Shown here: in pieces, positions 31,169 to 39,964 of the stretch
How positions within the stretch are numbered: the stretch's first letter is position 1
Layout: the number at the start of each line of letters is the position of its first letter
NCBI GenBank assembly: GCA_035310145.1
Contig: DATGEL010000038.1
Location: 1 to 56,101 of the forward strand
DNA length: 56,101 nt
Origin: Dehalococcoidia bacterium
GTDB lineage: Bacteria > Chloroflexota > Dehalococcoidia > CAUJGQ01
Direction of reading: 5' to 3'
Notes under the pieces: model-generated
Databases searched by the model: none
Seen by the model: the letters and a program-made list of their open reading frames with translations, nothing else
Told to the model about the DNA's origin: nothing
Program-made: the position numbers and the translations under genes

Positions 31169-32665
31169 CTACCCGCCGCCCTGGCGCCGCACGCCTTCGA
31201 TCAGCGCGCCCGCCAGCGCTAGCGCGCCGCCGGCTATCAGCAGCCAGACGCCGAAGCCGAGACCCTCGCCGTCCGCGGTGCGCAGGCCGATATAGTGCAC
31301 CTCGAGCACCCCAATCAGCGCCACGACGGCGCCCAGCGCGGCAGCGACGAATGCCAGCGCCCCGCCGCGCCGGTTCGCCAGCAGCCCCGCCACCAGCGCC
31401 AGGCCCAGCAGGCAGAGCAGCAGCAGCACGACAGCGTCGGTACGGCCCGCATGCCGGTTGCTCAGCCAATCGTCGATCTGGAACGGCACCCTGGGATACC
31501 AGCCGTTGACATAGTGCTTGCCTTCACTCCGGGGCACGGTTACCCACGGCAGCAGCGTGGCGACGATGGCGAGCACGAAACCCACGCCACCCGCCAGCGC
31601 CCACAGCGGTTGCACTCCCCCCGCCGCGCCGGCGCCCGCGAACGGCCCGGCCGCGGCGGCCACCTGCGGCATGCCGCCGTACGGCGCAACAGGCATGGGC
31701 GGCGGCATGCCGGCAGGGGACGGTGGTAACGCGCCGCTCGCGCCCGGCACGTCGATCAGCGTCGGGGCTGTGGCGCCCGCTGGCTGCGGAGGAACTCCCT
31801 CTCCTCTGCGATTGGGCGTAATGGGGGACGGTTGGGGCGCGGCCCGCAGCGCCTGGCCCAGGGCGGAGATGAACGAACCGCAGGAGGGGAAGCGGCCGGC
31901 CGGCTCGCGCGACAACGCCACCAGCAGCACCTGCTCGATCGGCCCGGCCAGCGCCGGGTTGCGGCTGCTGGGCGGCGGCAAGGGATCGCGCACGTGCATC
32001 CAGGCCACCGCCTCCGGGTCGGCGCCGGAGAACGGCACGGAGCCGGTCAACATCTGATAGGCGATGATGCCGAGCGCATACTGATCCACACGGCCGTCCA
32101 GCGGCCGGCCCTGCACCTGCTCCGGCGCCATGTAGGCCGGGGTGCCCAACGTGGCGCCGCCCGGTCCGGCGCCGTCCGGCTCCACGAGGTGCGTCAGCCC
32201 GAAGTCGTCCAGCAACGGCGCGCCGTTCGCCGCGAGCAGAATGTTGCGTGGCTTCAGGTTGCCGTGCACCACGCCGTTTTGATGCGCCGCGTCCAGCGCG
32301 GCGGCCACGGGCACGAGCAGCGCCTGCGCCTGTTCGGGCGGTATGGGCCGGCCGAGCCGCTGGCGCAAGGTGCCGCCGGGCAGCGCCGGATAGACCAGAT
32401 AGGCGCGGCCCTCCGCCTGGCCGTAGTCGATTACGGGCAGGATGTTGGGATGACGCAACGCCGCCAGCGCCGCCGCCTCCCTGGCGAAGCGCGCGGCGAA
32501 GTCCGGCTGCGTCGAGAGCGCCGGAGCGATCGTCTTCAGCGTGACCTCGGCGGGTGCGCCACCTTGCCCGGTTGTGGCGGCGCGGTAGGTCTGGGTCATG
32601 CCGCCCTGGCCGGCGGGCGCGATGATGCGGTACTGGCCGAACACGGTATCGGCAGGAATGACCAC
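31169..32665 (-). CDS. Membrane Ser/Thr protein kinase-like protein, probable pseudokinase
   Basis: A 498-residue protein with GTG start (VIPADTVFGQYRIIAP) and GGGGAG 8 bases upstream. The kinase lobe keeps the Gly-rich loop (AGQGGMTQTY), Lys44, Glu63 and DFG (D154-F155-G156). The catalytic HRDxKxxN is HGNLKPRN, so the general base Asp is Asn136 and the preceding Arg is Gly. That loss suggests a pseudokinase or weak kinase. After a Pro-rich linker (about 275-340) four membrane helices follow (PLWALAGGVGFVLAIVATLL, VVLLLLCLLGLALVAGLLA and two more). The neighbours, an FHA regulator and a phosphatase, suggest a phosphothreonine signalling module. Confidence 0.88.
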   Translation of the reverse strand: MVIPADTVFGQYRIIAPAGQGGMTQTYRAATTGQGGAPAEVTLKTIAPALSTQPDFAARFAREAAALAALRHPNILPVIDYGQAEGRAYLVYPALPGGTLRQRLGRPIPPEQAQALLVPVAAALDAAHQNGVVHGNLKPRNILLAANGAPLLDDFGLTHLVEPDGAGPGGATLGTPAYMAPEQVQGRPLDGRVDQYALGIIAYQMLTGSVPFSGADPEAVAWMHVRDPLPPPSSRNPALAGPIEQVLLVALSREPAGRFPSCGSFISALGQALRAAPQPSPITPNRRGEGVPPQPAGATAPTLIDVPGASGALPPSPAGMPPPMPVAPYGGMPQVAAAAGPFAGAGAAGGVQPLWALAGGVGFVLAIVATLLPWVTVPRSEGKHYVNGWYPRVPFQIDDWLSNRHAGRTDAVVLLLLCLLGLALVAGLLANRRGGALAFVAAALGAVVALIGVLEVHYIGLRTADGEGLGFGVWLLIAGGALALAGALIEGVRRQGGG

Positions 32666-32759
32666 GGGCCACACTCCCCGCGGCGCCGCGCCGCGACAGC
32701 CGCATTTTATACCGTTCCGTGGCAGAGACGCGGCCACCGGCCGCCGCGCACAGCCTCGG

Positions 32760-32833
32760 CCGCGCTGCGTGGCGCCGGACGCGGCCCACCGGCGCGGGCG
32801 ACGGCGGGCCGCGTCCGGCGCCACGCAGCGCGG
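32760..32833. repeat. Perfect 28-bp inverted repeat (large hairpin)
   Basis: Arms 32760-32787 and 32806-32833 are exact inverse complements over all 28 bases, around an 18-base GC-rich loop. It sits in the gap between the phosphatase stop and the kinase-like start on the minus strand. It could be a terminator/attenuator or a mobile palindromic repeat. No T-tract follows. Confidence 0.9.
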
Positions 32834-32846
32834 GGCCGCGCGTGCA

Positions 32847-33368
32847 TTACGATCCTTCGCCGTCGTTCGGCGTGCCGCCGGCCAGCAGTGCGAAGCGCTG
32901 CACCCACTCACGCTGCTCGTCGGTGTCGGGCAGGGCAACGCCGCGCACGGCGGTGATGCGGGCGAAGGCGTCTTCCGGCGACACCCCCGCCTCCACGAGC
33001 ACACAGGCCGCGATCGTGCTGGAGCGGCCGATGCCCGCGCGGCAGTGCACGGCCACGCCTTTGCCGGCGGCCAGTTGCGCCAGCAGGCGGGCGACGAGCC
33101 GCTGCGTGTCCTCGACGGAGGGCGGCACACGCATGTCTTCGATCGGAAAGGAGACGAACTCCATGCCGATCGCGGCGCAGCAGCGCGGCTCGTCGTCCAG
33201 TTCCAGTTCACCGATCTCGTAGGGGGTGAGCAGCGACACGAGCACGTCCACGCCGTCGTCGCGCAGCGAAGCGATCTCCTCCCGCAGCCAGTCGCCGGCG
33301 CGCGGCCGCGGCAGCATCGCCAGGCGCCCTCTGCCCACGTCCTGGATCCAGTACAGCTCGGCCTTCAT
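32847..33368 (-). CDS. Dual-specificity/tyrosine phosphatase family protein
   Basis: A 173-residue cysteine phosphatase starting MKAELYWIQDVGRGRLAMLPRPRAGDWL, with GAGGG upstream. The P-loop HCRAGIGRSS gives Cys109 and Arg115, and the general-acid Asp is probably D78 in IEDMRVPP. The DDGVDVLVSLLTPYEIGEL strand and the short size are typical of DSP-like bacterial enzymes. It would dephosphorylate proteins or small phosphoesters. It lies directly upstream of the kinase-like gene, separated by the large hairpin. Confidence 0.9.
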   Translation of the reverse strand: MKAELYWIQDVGRGRLAMLPRPRAGDWLREEIASLRDDGVDVLVSLLTPYEIGELELDDEPRCCAAIGMEFVSFPIEDMRVPPSVEDTQRLVARLLAQLAAGKGVAVHCRAGIGRSSTIAACVLVEAGVSPEDAFARITAVRGVALPDTDEQREWVQRFALLAGGTPNDGEGS

Positions 33369-33664
33369 CTCGCCGGCCCTCGGCGCCTGTTCCGTCAGCG
33401 CAGCGCCCGCGCGCATCGTACGCCGAAGTCGCGGGCAACGGGGAATGCTTGCACACCGTGCACGCAATCTGCTCGGTTGTCACGCGGCCGCCGGCAGCGC
33501 TGCGCGGACCGGTGGCTCCACGGCCGGGAGCCCGCCCCGGGCATCGGTTCGATCTGCCGATTTGCTCGCCAGGAGCGGGTGATTCGGCTCGGACGAGGAT
33601 ATAGTACGGGGGACAGCAACCGTTTCCGGACGGGAAGACGAACGACGGAGAAAGGCAGGCCGCC

Positions 33665-35047
33665 GTGCTCTCGAAAGAGGACAATCAGGTCGTCACCAAC
33701 ACCGACCCGCAGACGCCCATGGGCGAGCTCTTCCGGCGCTTCTGGCTGCCGGTGGCGCTGGCGGAGGAACTGGCTGAGCGCGACGGTCCGCCTGTGCACG
33801 TCAGGGTGTTGGGCGAGGATCTGGTCGCCTTCCGCGACAGTGACGGCCGCGTCGGCCTGCTCGACGCCTACTGCCCGCACCGCGGCGCGCCGCTCTTCTT
33901 CGGACGCAACGAGGACTGCGGCCTGCGCTGCGTCTACCACGGCTGGATGTTCGACGTGGACGGCGCCTGCGTGGACCTGCCCAACGCGCCCGAGGGCGAG
34001 ACGTTCCGGCACAAGATCAAGCTCACGTCTTATCCCTGCCTGGAGGCGGGGGACCTGATCTGGGCGTATTTGGGGCCGCCGGCGCAGCAGCCGCCCTTCC
34101 CCGAGTTCGAGTGGCTGCACCTGCCGTCGTCGCACCGCTACGTGAAGAAGTTCCGCCTGGAGTGCAACTACCTGCAGGCGATGGAGGGCGACTACGACCC
34201 CAGCCACGCCCGCTTCCTGCACAGCACACTCTCGGACGCGACGATTCCCAATCCGCTGAACCAGAACGGCACGCTGGGCAGAAACCCGGCCGTCGCGCCC
34301 GGCGAGCTGAGCGCGAACGAGCGCTTCCCGCGCATCGTCGGCGACCGGCGTGTGACCAGGCCGCTGAACGCAAAGCTTGAGGACACCGACTCGGGCGTAA
34401 TCGCCGTCTCGGCAAACGACCTGCCGGACGGCCGTGTCTCCGCCAGCGTGGCCGTGACCTGGATGATGCCGATCTTCTGCACGGCGGGCATCGCCGGCCC
34501 GAACACCTACTCCAGCAACATGCGCATCCCGATCGACAACAAGAGCCTGATGTTCTACCGCCTGCGCTGGAGTTACAGCCCCATCCCCGAAGCGGAGCTG
34601 GAGGAGTACCGCAGCGGCGGCTACTACTACCCGGAGCTGATTCCCGGCACCTGGACGCCGAAGGACAACATCAATAACAACTACAACATCGACCGCATGG
34701 CACAGAAGCAGCGCACCTACTCCGGCATCCGTACCTTCCCGCTGCAGGACATCGCCATGATGGAGAACCAGTGGGGGCCGATCGCCGACCGCACGAAGGA
34801 GCATCTGACCAGCTCGGACGAGCAGATCATCCACGTGCGGCGGCGCCTGCTGCGCGCGGCGAAGATGCTCGACGACGGCATCGAACCGTCCGAGCCCTGG
34901 CATCCACAGGCCTACCGCTACCACCGCGAGACGGCGATCGGCGACACGCGCGAGGAGGCGATTGCCAGGGCGAAGGCGCGGGCCATGGCGAGCCTGCTGC
35001 CGGAAAGCCGCCGGGAAGCGGAGCCCGCGGCCGCCCCCGCCGACTGA
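33665..35047 (+). CDS. Rieske 2Fe-2S aromatic ring-hydroxylating oxygenase, large subunit
   Basis: A 460-residue oxygenase with GTG start (LSKEDNQVVTNTDPQTPMGELFRRFW). The Rieske cluster ligands are C70, H72, C89 and H92 (CPHRGAPLF...CVYHGW). The mononuclear iron site is EGDYDPSHARFLH, with D178-x2-H181-x4-H186. A C-terminal HHYRExA-like PQAYRYHRETAIG ends the domain. This arrangement fits the one-component phthalate/vanillate-demethylase-type oxygenases that need a separate reductase, none of which is nearby. A -10-like TATAGT lies at 33600. The gene is divergent from the phosphatase. Confidence 0.93.
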   Translation: MLSKEDNQVVTNTDPQTPMGELFRRFWLPVALAEELAERDGPPVHVRVLGEDLVAFRDSDGRVGLLDAYCPHRGAPLFFGRNEDCGLRCVYHGWMFDVDGACVDLPNAPEGETFRHKIKLTSYPCLEAGDLIWAYLGPPAQQPPFPEFEWLHLPSSHRYVKKFRLECNYLQAMEGDYDPSHARFLHSTLSDATIPNPLNQNGTLGRNPAVAPGELSANERFPRIVGDRRVTRPLNAKLEDTDSGVIAVSANDLPDGRVSASVAVTWMMPIFCTAGIAGPNTYSSNMRIPIDNKSLMFYRLRWSYSPIPEAELEEYRSGGYYYPELIPGTWTPKDNINNNYNIDRMAQKQRTYSGIRTFPLQDIAMMENQWGPIADRTKEHLTSSDEQIIHVRRRLLRAAKMLDDGIEPSEPWHPQAYRYHRETAIGDTREEAIARAKARAMASLLPESRREAEPAAAPAD

Positions 35048-35068
35048 TTCCGCTGCCGCTGACGGCGC

Positions 35069-35965
35069 CTACCGCCCCCGCAGCCGGGGATCGAGGTGGT
35101 CGCGCAGCGCGTCGCCGAACAGGTTGAAGCCGAACACGGCGATCGAGATGGCGATACCGGGAAAGATCGCCATCCACGGGGCGTGGACCGCCCAACGCTG
35201 CGCCTCGAGCAGCATGGCGCCCCAGGAAGGTTCGGGCGGCCGCACGCCCACGCCCAGGAATGACAGCGACGACTCCACCAGGATCGCCTGCGCCAGACCC
35301 GCCGTCGCGAGGATGATGTAGATCGAGGCGACGTTGGGCAGGATGTGGCGCACGAGGATGCGCGGGGTGCGCGCCCCGACGCCCCGCGCCGCCTCGACGT
35401 ACATCGCCCCCTTCTGCGCCAGCACGGCCGCGCGGATCACGCGGCTGGCCGTGGGCCAGGTCACGAGCGCCAGCGCAAGGCCGACATTGAACACCGTGCG
35501 ATCGAACGCCGTCGTCACCGCCAGCGCCAGCAACAGCGCCGGGAACGCCTGGAAGCTGTCCACCACGCGCTGGGCGAAGAAGTCGAGCTTGCCGCCCATG
35601 TAGCCGCTCACCAGGCCGACGATCAGCCCGAAGGTCACGCCGAAGCCGACGGCCACGCCGCCGACCCGCAACGAGATCCGCGCCCCATAGGCGATGCGGC
35701 TCCAGATGTCGCGCCCTTCGTCGTCCGTGCCGAGCAGGTACTGCCGGCTCGGGCTCTGAAACGTGGCGCTGGTGTGAAATTCGAGCGGATTGGCCGGCGC
35801 GATCAGCGGAGCGAACAGGGCGACGAGCACCATCGCCAGCACGAAGGCTGCGCCGATCGCGCCGAGCGGCTTGCGCTGGATGAAGGTGCCGACGCCGCGC
35901 AGCGGTGAGGGGTGGGCCGCGCCGTGCGCTTCGAGGAGCGGGGCCGTGGTCACGGCGGTGGTCAT
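35069..35965 (-). CDS. ABC transporter permease, DppC/OppC type, second cluster
   Basis: A 298-residue permease with GGCCTCCC-type spacing upstream. IQRKPLGAIGAAFVLAMVLVALFAPLIAPANP, LLGTDDEGRDIWSRIAYGARISLRVGG, and the EAA loop AARGVGARTPRILVRHILPNVASIYI are typical. FLGVGVRPPEPSWGAML and a final NLFGDALRDHLDPRLR end the family pattern. Last gene of the second uptake cluster, 150 bases after the DppB-like gene. No ATPase follows. Confidence 0.94.
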   Translation of the reverse strand: MTTAVTTAPLLEAHGAAHPSPLRGVGTFIQRKPLGAIGAAFVLAMVLVALFAPLIAPANPLEFHTSATFQSPSRQYLLGTDDEGRDIWSRIAYGARISLRVGGVAVGFGVTFGLIVGLVSGYMGGKLDFFAQRVVDSFQAFPALLLALAVTTAFDRTVFNVGLALALVTWPTASRVIRAAVLAQKGAMYVEAARGVGARTPRILVRHILPNVASIYIILATAGLAQAILVESSLSFLGVGVRPPEPSWGAMLLEAQRWAVHAPWMAIFPGIAISIAVFGFNLFGDALRDHLDPRLRGR

Positions 35966-36117
35966 AGCCGGCCTCCCGGCGCCGCGCCACGCGGGTGCAG
36001 CGCCCGCCGCTGCGCCTCAGCAACGCGCAGCGGCTCGGCTCCGCTCTCGTCAGCGCGCTTCGTTGTACCCGACGTACCCGACATCGCAAACACCTGACGA
36101 CGCTCGCTCGGAGGCCG

Positions 36118-37074
36118 CTAAACCGTCAGCCGGATGCGTGGGTCGATCCAGCCGTAGAGCAGGTCCACCACCAGGTTGAGCAGCGCGTAGGTCATGGCGA
36201 TCATCACGATCACCGCCTCGACCACCGGGTAGTCGCGGTTGCGGATCGCGTCGAGCACGTAGCGGCCCACGCCCGGCAGGCCGAACACGCTCTCCGTGAT
36301 CACCGCGCCGCCCAGCAGCGTGCCGAGCTGGATCGTCGCCAGCGTGACCACGGGCAGCATCGCGTTGCGCGTGGCGTGGCGCAGGATGACGCCGCGCTCG
36401 CGCAGACCCTTGGCCCGGGCCGTGCGGATGTAGTCCTCGCGCAGCACATCCAGCATCGTCGAGCGCGTCAAGCGGCTGATGATCGCCGACTGGACGTAGC
36501 CGAGCAGCAGCACCGGCATCCACATCTGCTGCAGGTTCGTGCCCAGGTCGTGCCACGGTTCGGCGTAGCCGGGCGGCGGCACCCAGCCGAAATACTTGGG
36601 CAAGATCAGGTTTCGCACGAGCGACTGGATCCAAAAGATCGGCAGCGCCAGGCCGAGGATGCTGAAGATGCGCAGGAAGTAGTCCGGCGCGCGGTCCTGG
36701 AAGACGGCGGAGATAATGCCTACGGGCAGGGCAATCAGCGTCGAGAGCAGCACGGCCCCGAGGGCCAGCTCGGCCGTGACCGGCAGGCGATCCTTCAGCT
36801 CGGCGGAGATGGGCGCCTTGGTAAACAGCGAGCGGCCCGTGTCCAGCCGCGCCAGGCCGCCCACCCACTGCGCGTACTGCACCGGCAGCGGCCGGTCCAG
36901 CCCGAGATTGTGGCGCAGCTCGACCTTCTGCTGCTCGGTCACGCCCTGCGCCGTGCCGAGCACGATCTCCACCACGTCGCCCGGCAGCAAGCGCATGATC
37001 ACAAAGATGATCAGCGACACCCCGATCAGGGTGGGCGGCAGCAACAGCAGGCGGCCGGCAATGTAGCGCTGCAT
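36118..37074 (-). CDS. ABC transporter permease, DppB/OppB type, second cluster
   Basis: A 318-residue permease. MQRYIAGRLLLLPPTLIGVSLIIFVIMRLLPGD is the standard start, with AGGAG upstream. The EAA loop IRTARAKGLRERGVILRHATRNAMLPVV and VFGLPGVGRYVLDAIRNRDYPVVEAV are typical. It pairs with the DppC-like protein at 35069 and follows its substrate-binding protein by 84 bases. Confidence 0.94.
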   Translation of the reverse strand: MQRYIAGRLLLLPPTLIGVSLIIFVIMRLLPGDVVEIVLGTAQGVTEQQKVELRHNLGLDRPLPVQYAQWVGGLARLDTGRSLFTKAPISAELKDRLPVTAELALGAVLLSTLIALPVGIISAVFQDRAPDYFLRIFSILGLALPIFWIQSLVRNLILPKYFGWVPPPGYAEPWHDLGTNLQQMWMPVLLLGYVQSAIISRLTRSTMLDVLREDYIRTARAKGLRERGVILRHATRNAMLPVVTLATIQLGTLLGGAVITESVFGLPGVGRYVLDAIRNRDYPVVEAVIVMIAMTYALLNLVVDLLYGWIDPRIRLTV

Positions 37075-37158
37075 GCGAATCTCCTGCCTTCTGCCTGTCC
37101 TCGTATCACCGCCGTGCGGCGACAATCCCGGCCCCGCCGGCAACAGCTGAGCTGCCGA

Positions 37159-38892
37159 TCAGGTCTTGAGCCACACCTGGTCCATGCGGCGGTTGCTGTA
37201 GAGCGACTGGTGAATGACGTAGTTGCGCACGCTCTTGGCCAGGGCGTGGTTGCTCGCCTGGAAGTAGAGCACCGCGACCTGGTACTGCGACAGCGCCCGC
37301 CGTTCCAGGTCCTGCACAATCTTCTTGCGTTCCTGGAAGTCGAACGTCGCGGACTGCTTGTCGTAAAGCTGGTCGATCTGGTCGTCGTACACGTGCGACC
37401 AGTTGCGTGCCGCCTTGCTGATCGCGATCTCCGAGAAGGTGGCGTCGGGATCGTCCACATTGATGCCGATCGTCCAGGGGCCGATATCGAAGTCGCCGCG
37501 GATCAGCACGGGCTGAGCCGTGGCCGTGTCCGCGAGGGTGAGCTTGAGGTTGATCCCGATCTTGGCGAGCTGATCCTTGACGAACTCGGCGAAGGTCTGG
37601 AAGTCGGTGCGCGAGGTGGCCGAGGCATCGAGCGGCGTGGTCACGCCCGCGGCCTGCAGCAACTGCTTCGCTTTCTGGACGTCCGGCTTGTCGTAACCGT
37701 CGTAGGCGCGCAGCTCGGCCTCGCCGATCGCCCACACACCCTGCGGCGCCATGTAGGCGCCGCGCCGCGCCTGGCCCTGCTTGACCACGTTGATCGCCGC
37801 GTCGCGGTCCATTGCCAGGCTGATCGCCTGCCGCACGCGCATGTCTTTGTACGGCATGCGCGTGGCGTTCATGAACACCGTCTCGTGGTTGAAGCCGGGA
37901 ATCGAGAAGGTATCGTACTTGCCGCCCGCCTCCTGCTTCACGCGTTCCTGGTCGGTCTTAACGAACTCGGAGGCGAAGAAGATGTGATACTGCCCGGCGA
38001 TCAGGTTGGTCAGCCGCGTGGTGTAGTCGGGCAGGATGAAGCTCTTGATGCCGTCGAGGTAGGGCCGCCCGGCGATGTGGTAGGCGGGGTTCTTCTCCAC
38101 CTCCGTGATGTTGGCCCGCTGGTAGTTCTTCAGCTTGAAGGGGCCGGTGCCGATCAGCTTGCCATTGGCGCCGATCTCGCCGTTGTCGTGCAGATCCTTC
38201 GACTGGCCCATCGCGAAGTAGGCCGTGGCCAGGTTCATGATGTAGGACGCCGTCGGCCGCGAGAACTTCACCTTGACCGTGTACGGGTCGGGCACCTGGA
38301 CCTCGTCTACCGTCACCTGCGTGCCGGAGCGTGGGCTGGGCCGGTCCGGCTTGAACGGCTTCTTCAGCCATTCGAGCGTCGCCTTCACGTCTTCGGAGGT
38401 GAAATCGGCGCCGTCATGCCACTTCGCGTCCTTGCGCAGCGTGAAGACGGTCGAGGTATCGTCCGGTTGCTCCCACTTCTCCGCCAGGTCCGCGACGATG
38501 TCCTGCTGCGCGTCGTCCGGCTTGGTCGTGTCGAACTGCACGAGCTGATTGAAGCAGGGAGAGAGCGGCCAGACGGCGGTGTAGGTCGTGGTCTGATGCA
38601 TATCGAGGTTGGGCGACGGGTCGGTGAAGAACACCTGGGTGAGGATGCCGCCGGGCTTCGGCGTCTCGGCCGCGGCGGTCGCTTTGGCCTGCCCGCCGGC
38701 GGCGGAGGCGGCCGGTTTGGCGCTGCCCGTGTTGCCGGCGGCGCCGGCATTGCCCGCGTTGTTCTTGCTGCCGCCGCCGCAGGCGAAGAGGAAGGCGGCC
38801 GACCCCGTAACACCCGCTCCGCCGACCAGGAACCGCCGCCGGCTCGTCCGCCGCGGCATCGTAGTTGACTGCCGGCCTTCGTCGTTCCACAT
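37159..38892 (-). CDS. ABC transporter substrate-binding lipoprotein, family 5, second cluster
   Basis: A 577-residue solute-binding protein. The leader has a twin-arginine signal TSRRRFLVGGAG and a lipobox ending in Cys38 (LFAC), then a Gly/Ala/Asn-rich linker. Family blocks are PKPGGILTQVFFTDPSPNLDMHQ, FTLRKDAKWHDGADFTSEDVKATLEWL, GTGPFKLKNYQRANITEVEKNPAYH and QAISLAMDRDAAINVVKQGQARR. A start at the ATG 11 codons later is possible. It serves the two permeases downstream. Confidence 0.92.
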   Translation of the reverse strand: MWNDEGRQSTTMPRRTSRRRFLVGGAGVTGSAAFLFACGGGSKNNAGNAGAAGNTGSAKPAASAAGGQAKATAAAETPKPGGILTQVFFTDPSPNLDMHQTTTYTAVWPLSPCFNQLVQFDTTKPDDAQQDIVADLAEKWEQPDDTSTVFTLRKDAKWHDGADFTSEDVKATLEWLKKPFKPDRPSPRSGTQVTVDEVQVPDPYTVKVKFSRPTASYIMNLATAYFAMGQSKDLHDNGEIGANGKLIGTGPFKLKNYQRANITEVEKNPAYHIAGRPYLDGIKSFILPDYTTRLTNLIAGQYHIFFASEFVKTDQERVKQEAGGKYDTFSIPGFNHETVFMNATRMPYKDMRVRQAISLAMDRDAAINVVKQGQARRGAYMAPQGVWAIGEAELRAYDGYDKPDVQKAKQLLQAAGVTTPLDASATSRTDFQTFAEFVKDQLAKIGINLKLTLADTATAQPVLIRGDFDIGPWTIGINVDDPDATFSEIAISKAARNWSHVYDDQIDQLYDKQSATFDFQERKKIVQDLERRALSQYQVAVLYFQASNHALAKSVRNYVIHQSLYSNRRMDQVWLKT

Positions 38893-39151
38893 ACGCGTCC
38901 ATCCTGGCGCTACGCTGACGTACGGTGCAGCTCCTGCCGATGAGGCGCATCATACTACGTACGCGCGACCAAAACAGGCAGATTCAATCCGCTGCGTACA
39001 GTCTTGCGGAGGAACAGACGTAAGGCGTGCCCGCCGTCGCGGCCCTATGCGCTCGATCACGCGCTCAACCAGGCCGCGCCGTCTTCGCCAGCGTGCTTGC
39101 CGTGTGCTTCCCTGGCAGGGAGAATGAGCCGGCGCCCCGGCTGTCGCGGCG

Positions 39152-39964
39152 CTACGGGCTGAGCATCGAGTCGCCCGCGCTGGTCACGAATTCGGCTTTG
39201 CGCGCGATGAAGTCGGCGACGATCCTGGCGAACGCCTCCGGCCGCTCCTGCGCGAGCGCGTGGCCGGCATCGTACACGAGCACGAACTGGCAGCGCGGCA
39301 TGATCTCCTGGTAGATGCGGCCCAAATCCGGCGCGGTGACGCGGTCCTCCGTGCCGAACAGCACGAGCGTGGGCGTTTGCAAGGCGCCCAGCCCCGCCTC
39401 CAGGTCCGGAGCGCGGGCCGGGCCGAAGACGCGGCGTACCAGCGCAATCTGCTTCTCCGTCACGGCCGGGTCGACCGCGGGCAGCGGCTGCCGCTCCGGA
39501 TGCGCGTACAGCCGCGCCGCTATCTCCTGCGGCGACTGCGCCGCGGGCTGCGGATCCTCGCGCAGGATTGCCGCCGGCGCGACGAGCACGAGCGCCTCGA
39601 CCTCGTCCGCCGCCTCGAGCGCCAGCCAGGCGGCCAGCCGCCCGCCGAAGGACGAGCCCAGCAGCGCGTAGCGCCCAAGGCCGAGCGCGGCGATCGCCAG
39701 GTGCATGGTGTGCGCCAGCTCCGGCATGGATTGCGAACGTTCATTGACGGGCGAGGCGCCGAAGCCGGGCACTTCGAAGGCGATCAGCCGGCAGCGCTCG
39801 GCGAGCAAGGCGTGCGCGCGGCCGGGCGCCAGCCCGCCGCCGCCGTGCAGCACGACCAGCGGCGGGCCGCTGCCCGCTTCCAGGCAGCGAATGTGGAAGC
39901 CGTCCGCTTCGAGGTATCGCTCGTTGAAACCGGCGAACGCCGCGGGAGCCTCAGTCTGCGACAT
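39152..39964 (-). CDS. Alpha/beta-fold hydrolase
   Basis: A 270-residue hydrolase beginning MSQTEAPAAFAGFNERYLEADGFHIRC. The nucleophile is S105 in LLGSSFGGRLAAW, acid D207 in LFGTEDRVTAP, base H235 in YDAGHALAQERPEAFARI, and the oxyanion HGGGGLAPG precedes. It resembles meta-cleavage hydrolases. Its start overlaps the end of the LLM gene by 14 bases, so the two are co-translated and probably act in one pathway. Confidence 0.92.
   Translation of the reverse strand: MSQTEAPAAFAGFNERYLEADGFHIRCLEAGSGPPLVVLHGGGGLAPGRAHALLAERCRLIAFEVPGFGASPVNERSQSMPELAHTMHLAIAALGLGRYALLGSSFGGRLAAWLALEAADEVEALVLVAPAAILREDPQPAAQSPQEIAARLYAHPERQPLPAVDPAVTEKQIALVRRVFGPARAPDLEAGLGALQTPTLVLFGTEDRVTAPDLGRIYQEIMPRCQFVLVYDAGHALAQERPEAFARIVADFIARKAEFVTSAGDSMLSP

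Noticed and set aside
31169-33211. Kinase gene starting upstream of 32665
   Set aside because: The extension in frame runs through the 28-bp inverted repeat and antisense-like Arg-rich sequence, while a GTG with GGGGAG gives a normal kinase N-terminus.
32707-33222. Plus-strand frames through the large hairpin
   Set aside because: They are reverse-strand shadows of the phosphatase and of the inverted repeat. No family features.
35995-38868. A 957-codon plus-strand open frame
   Set aside because: It is antisense to three clear ABC transporter genes, has no family features and is rich in Arg/His/Val as expected of the reverse complement of GC-rich genes.
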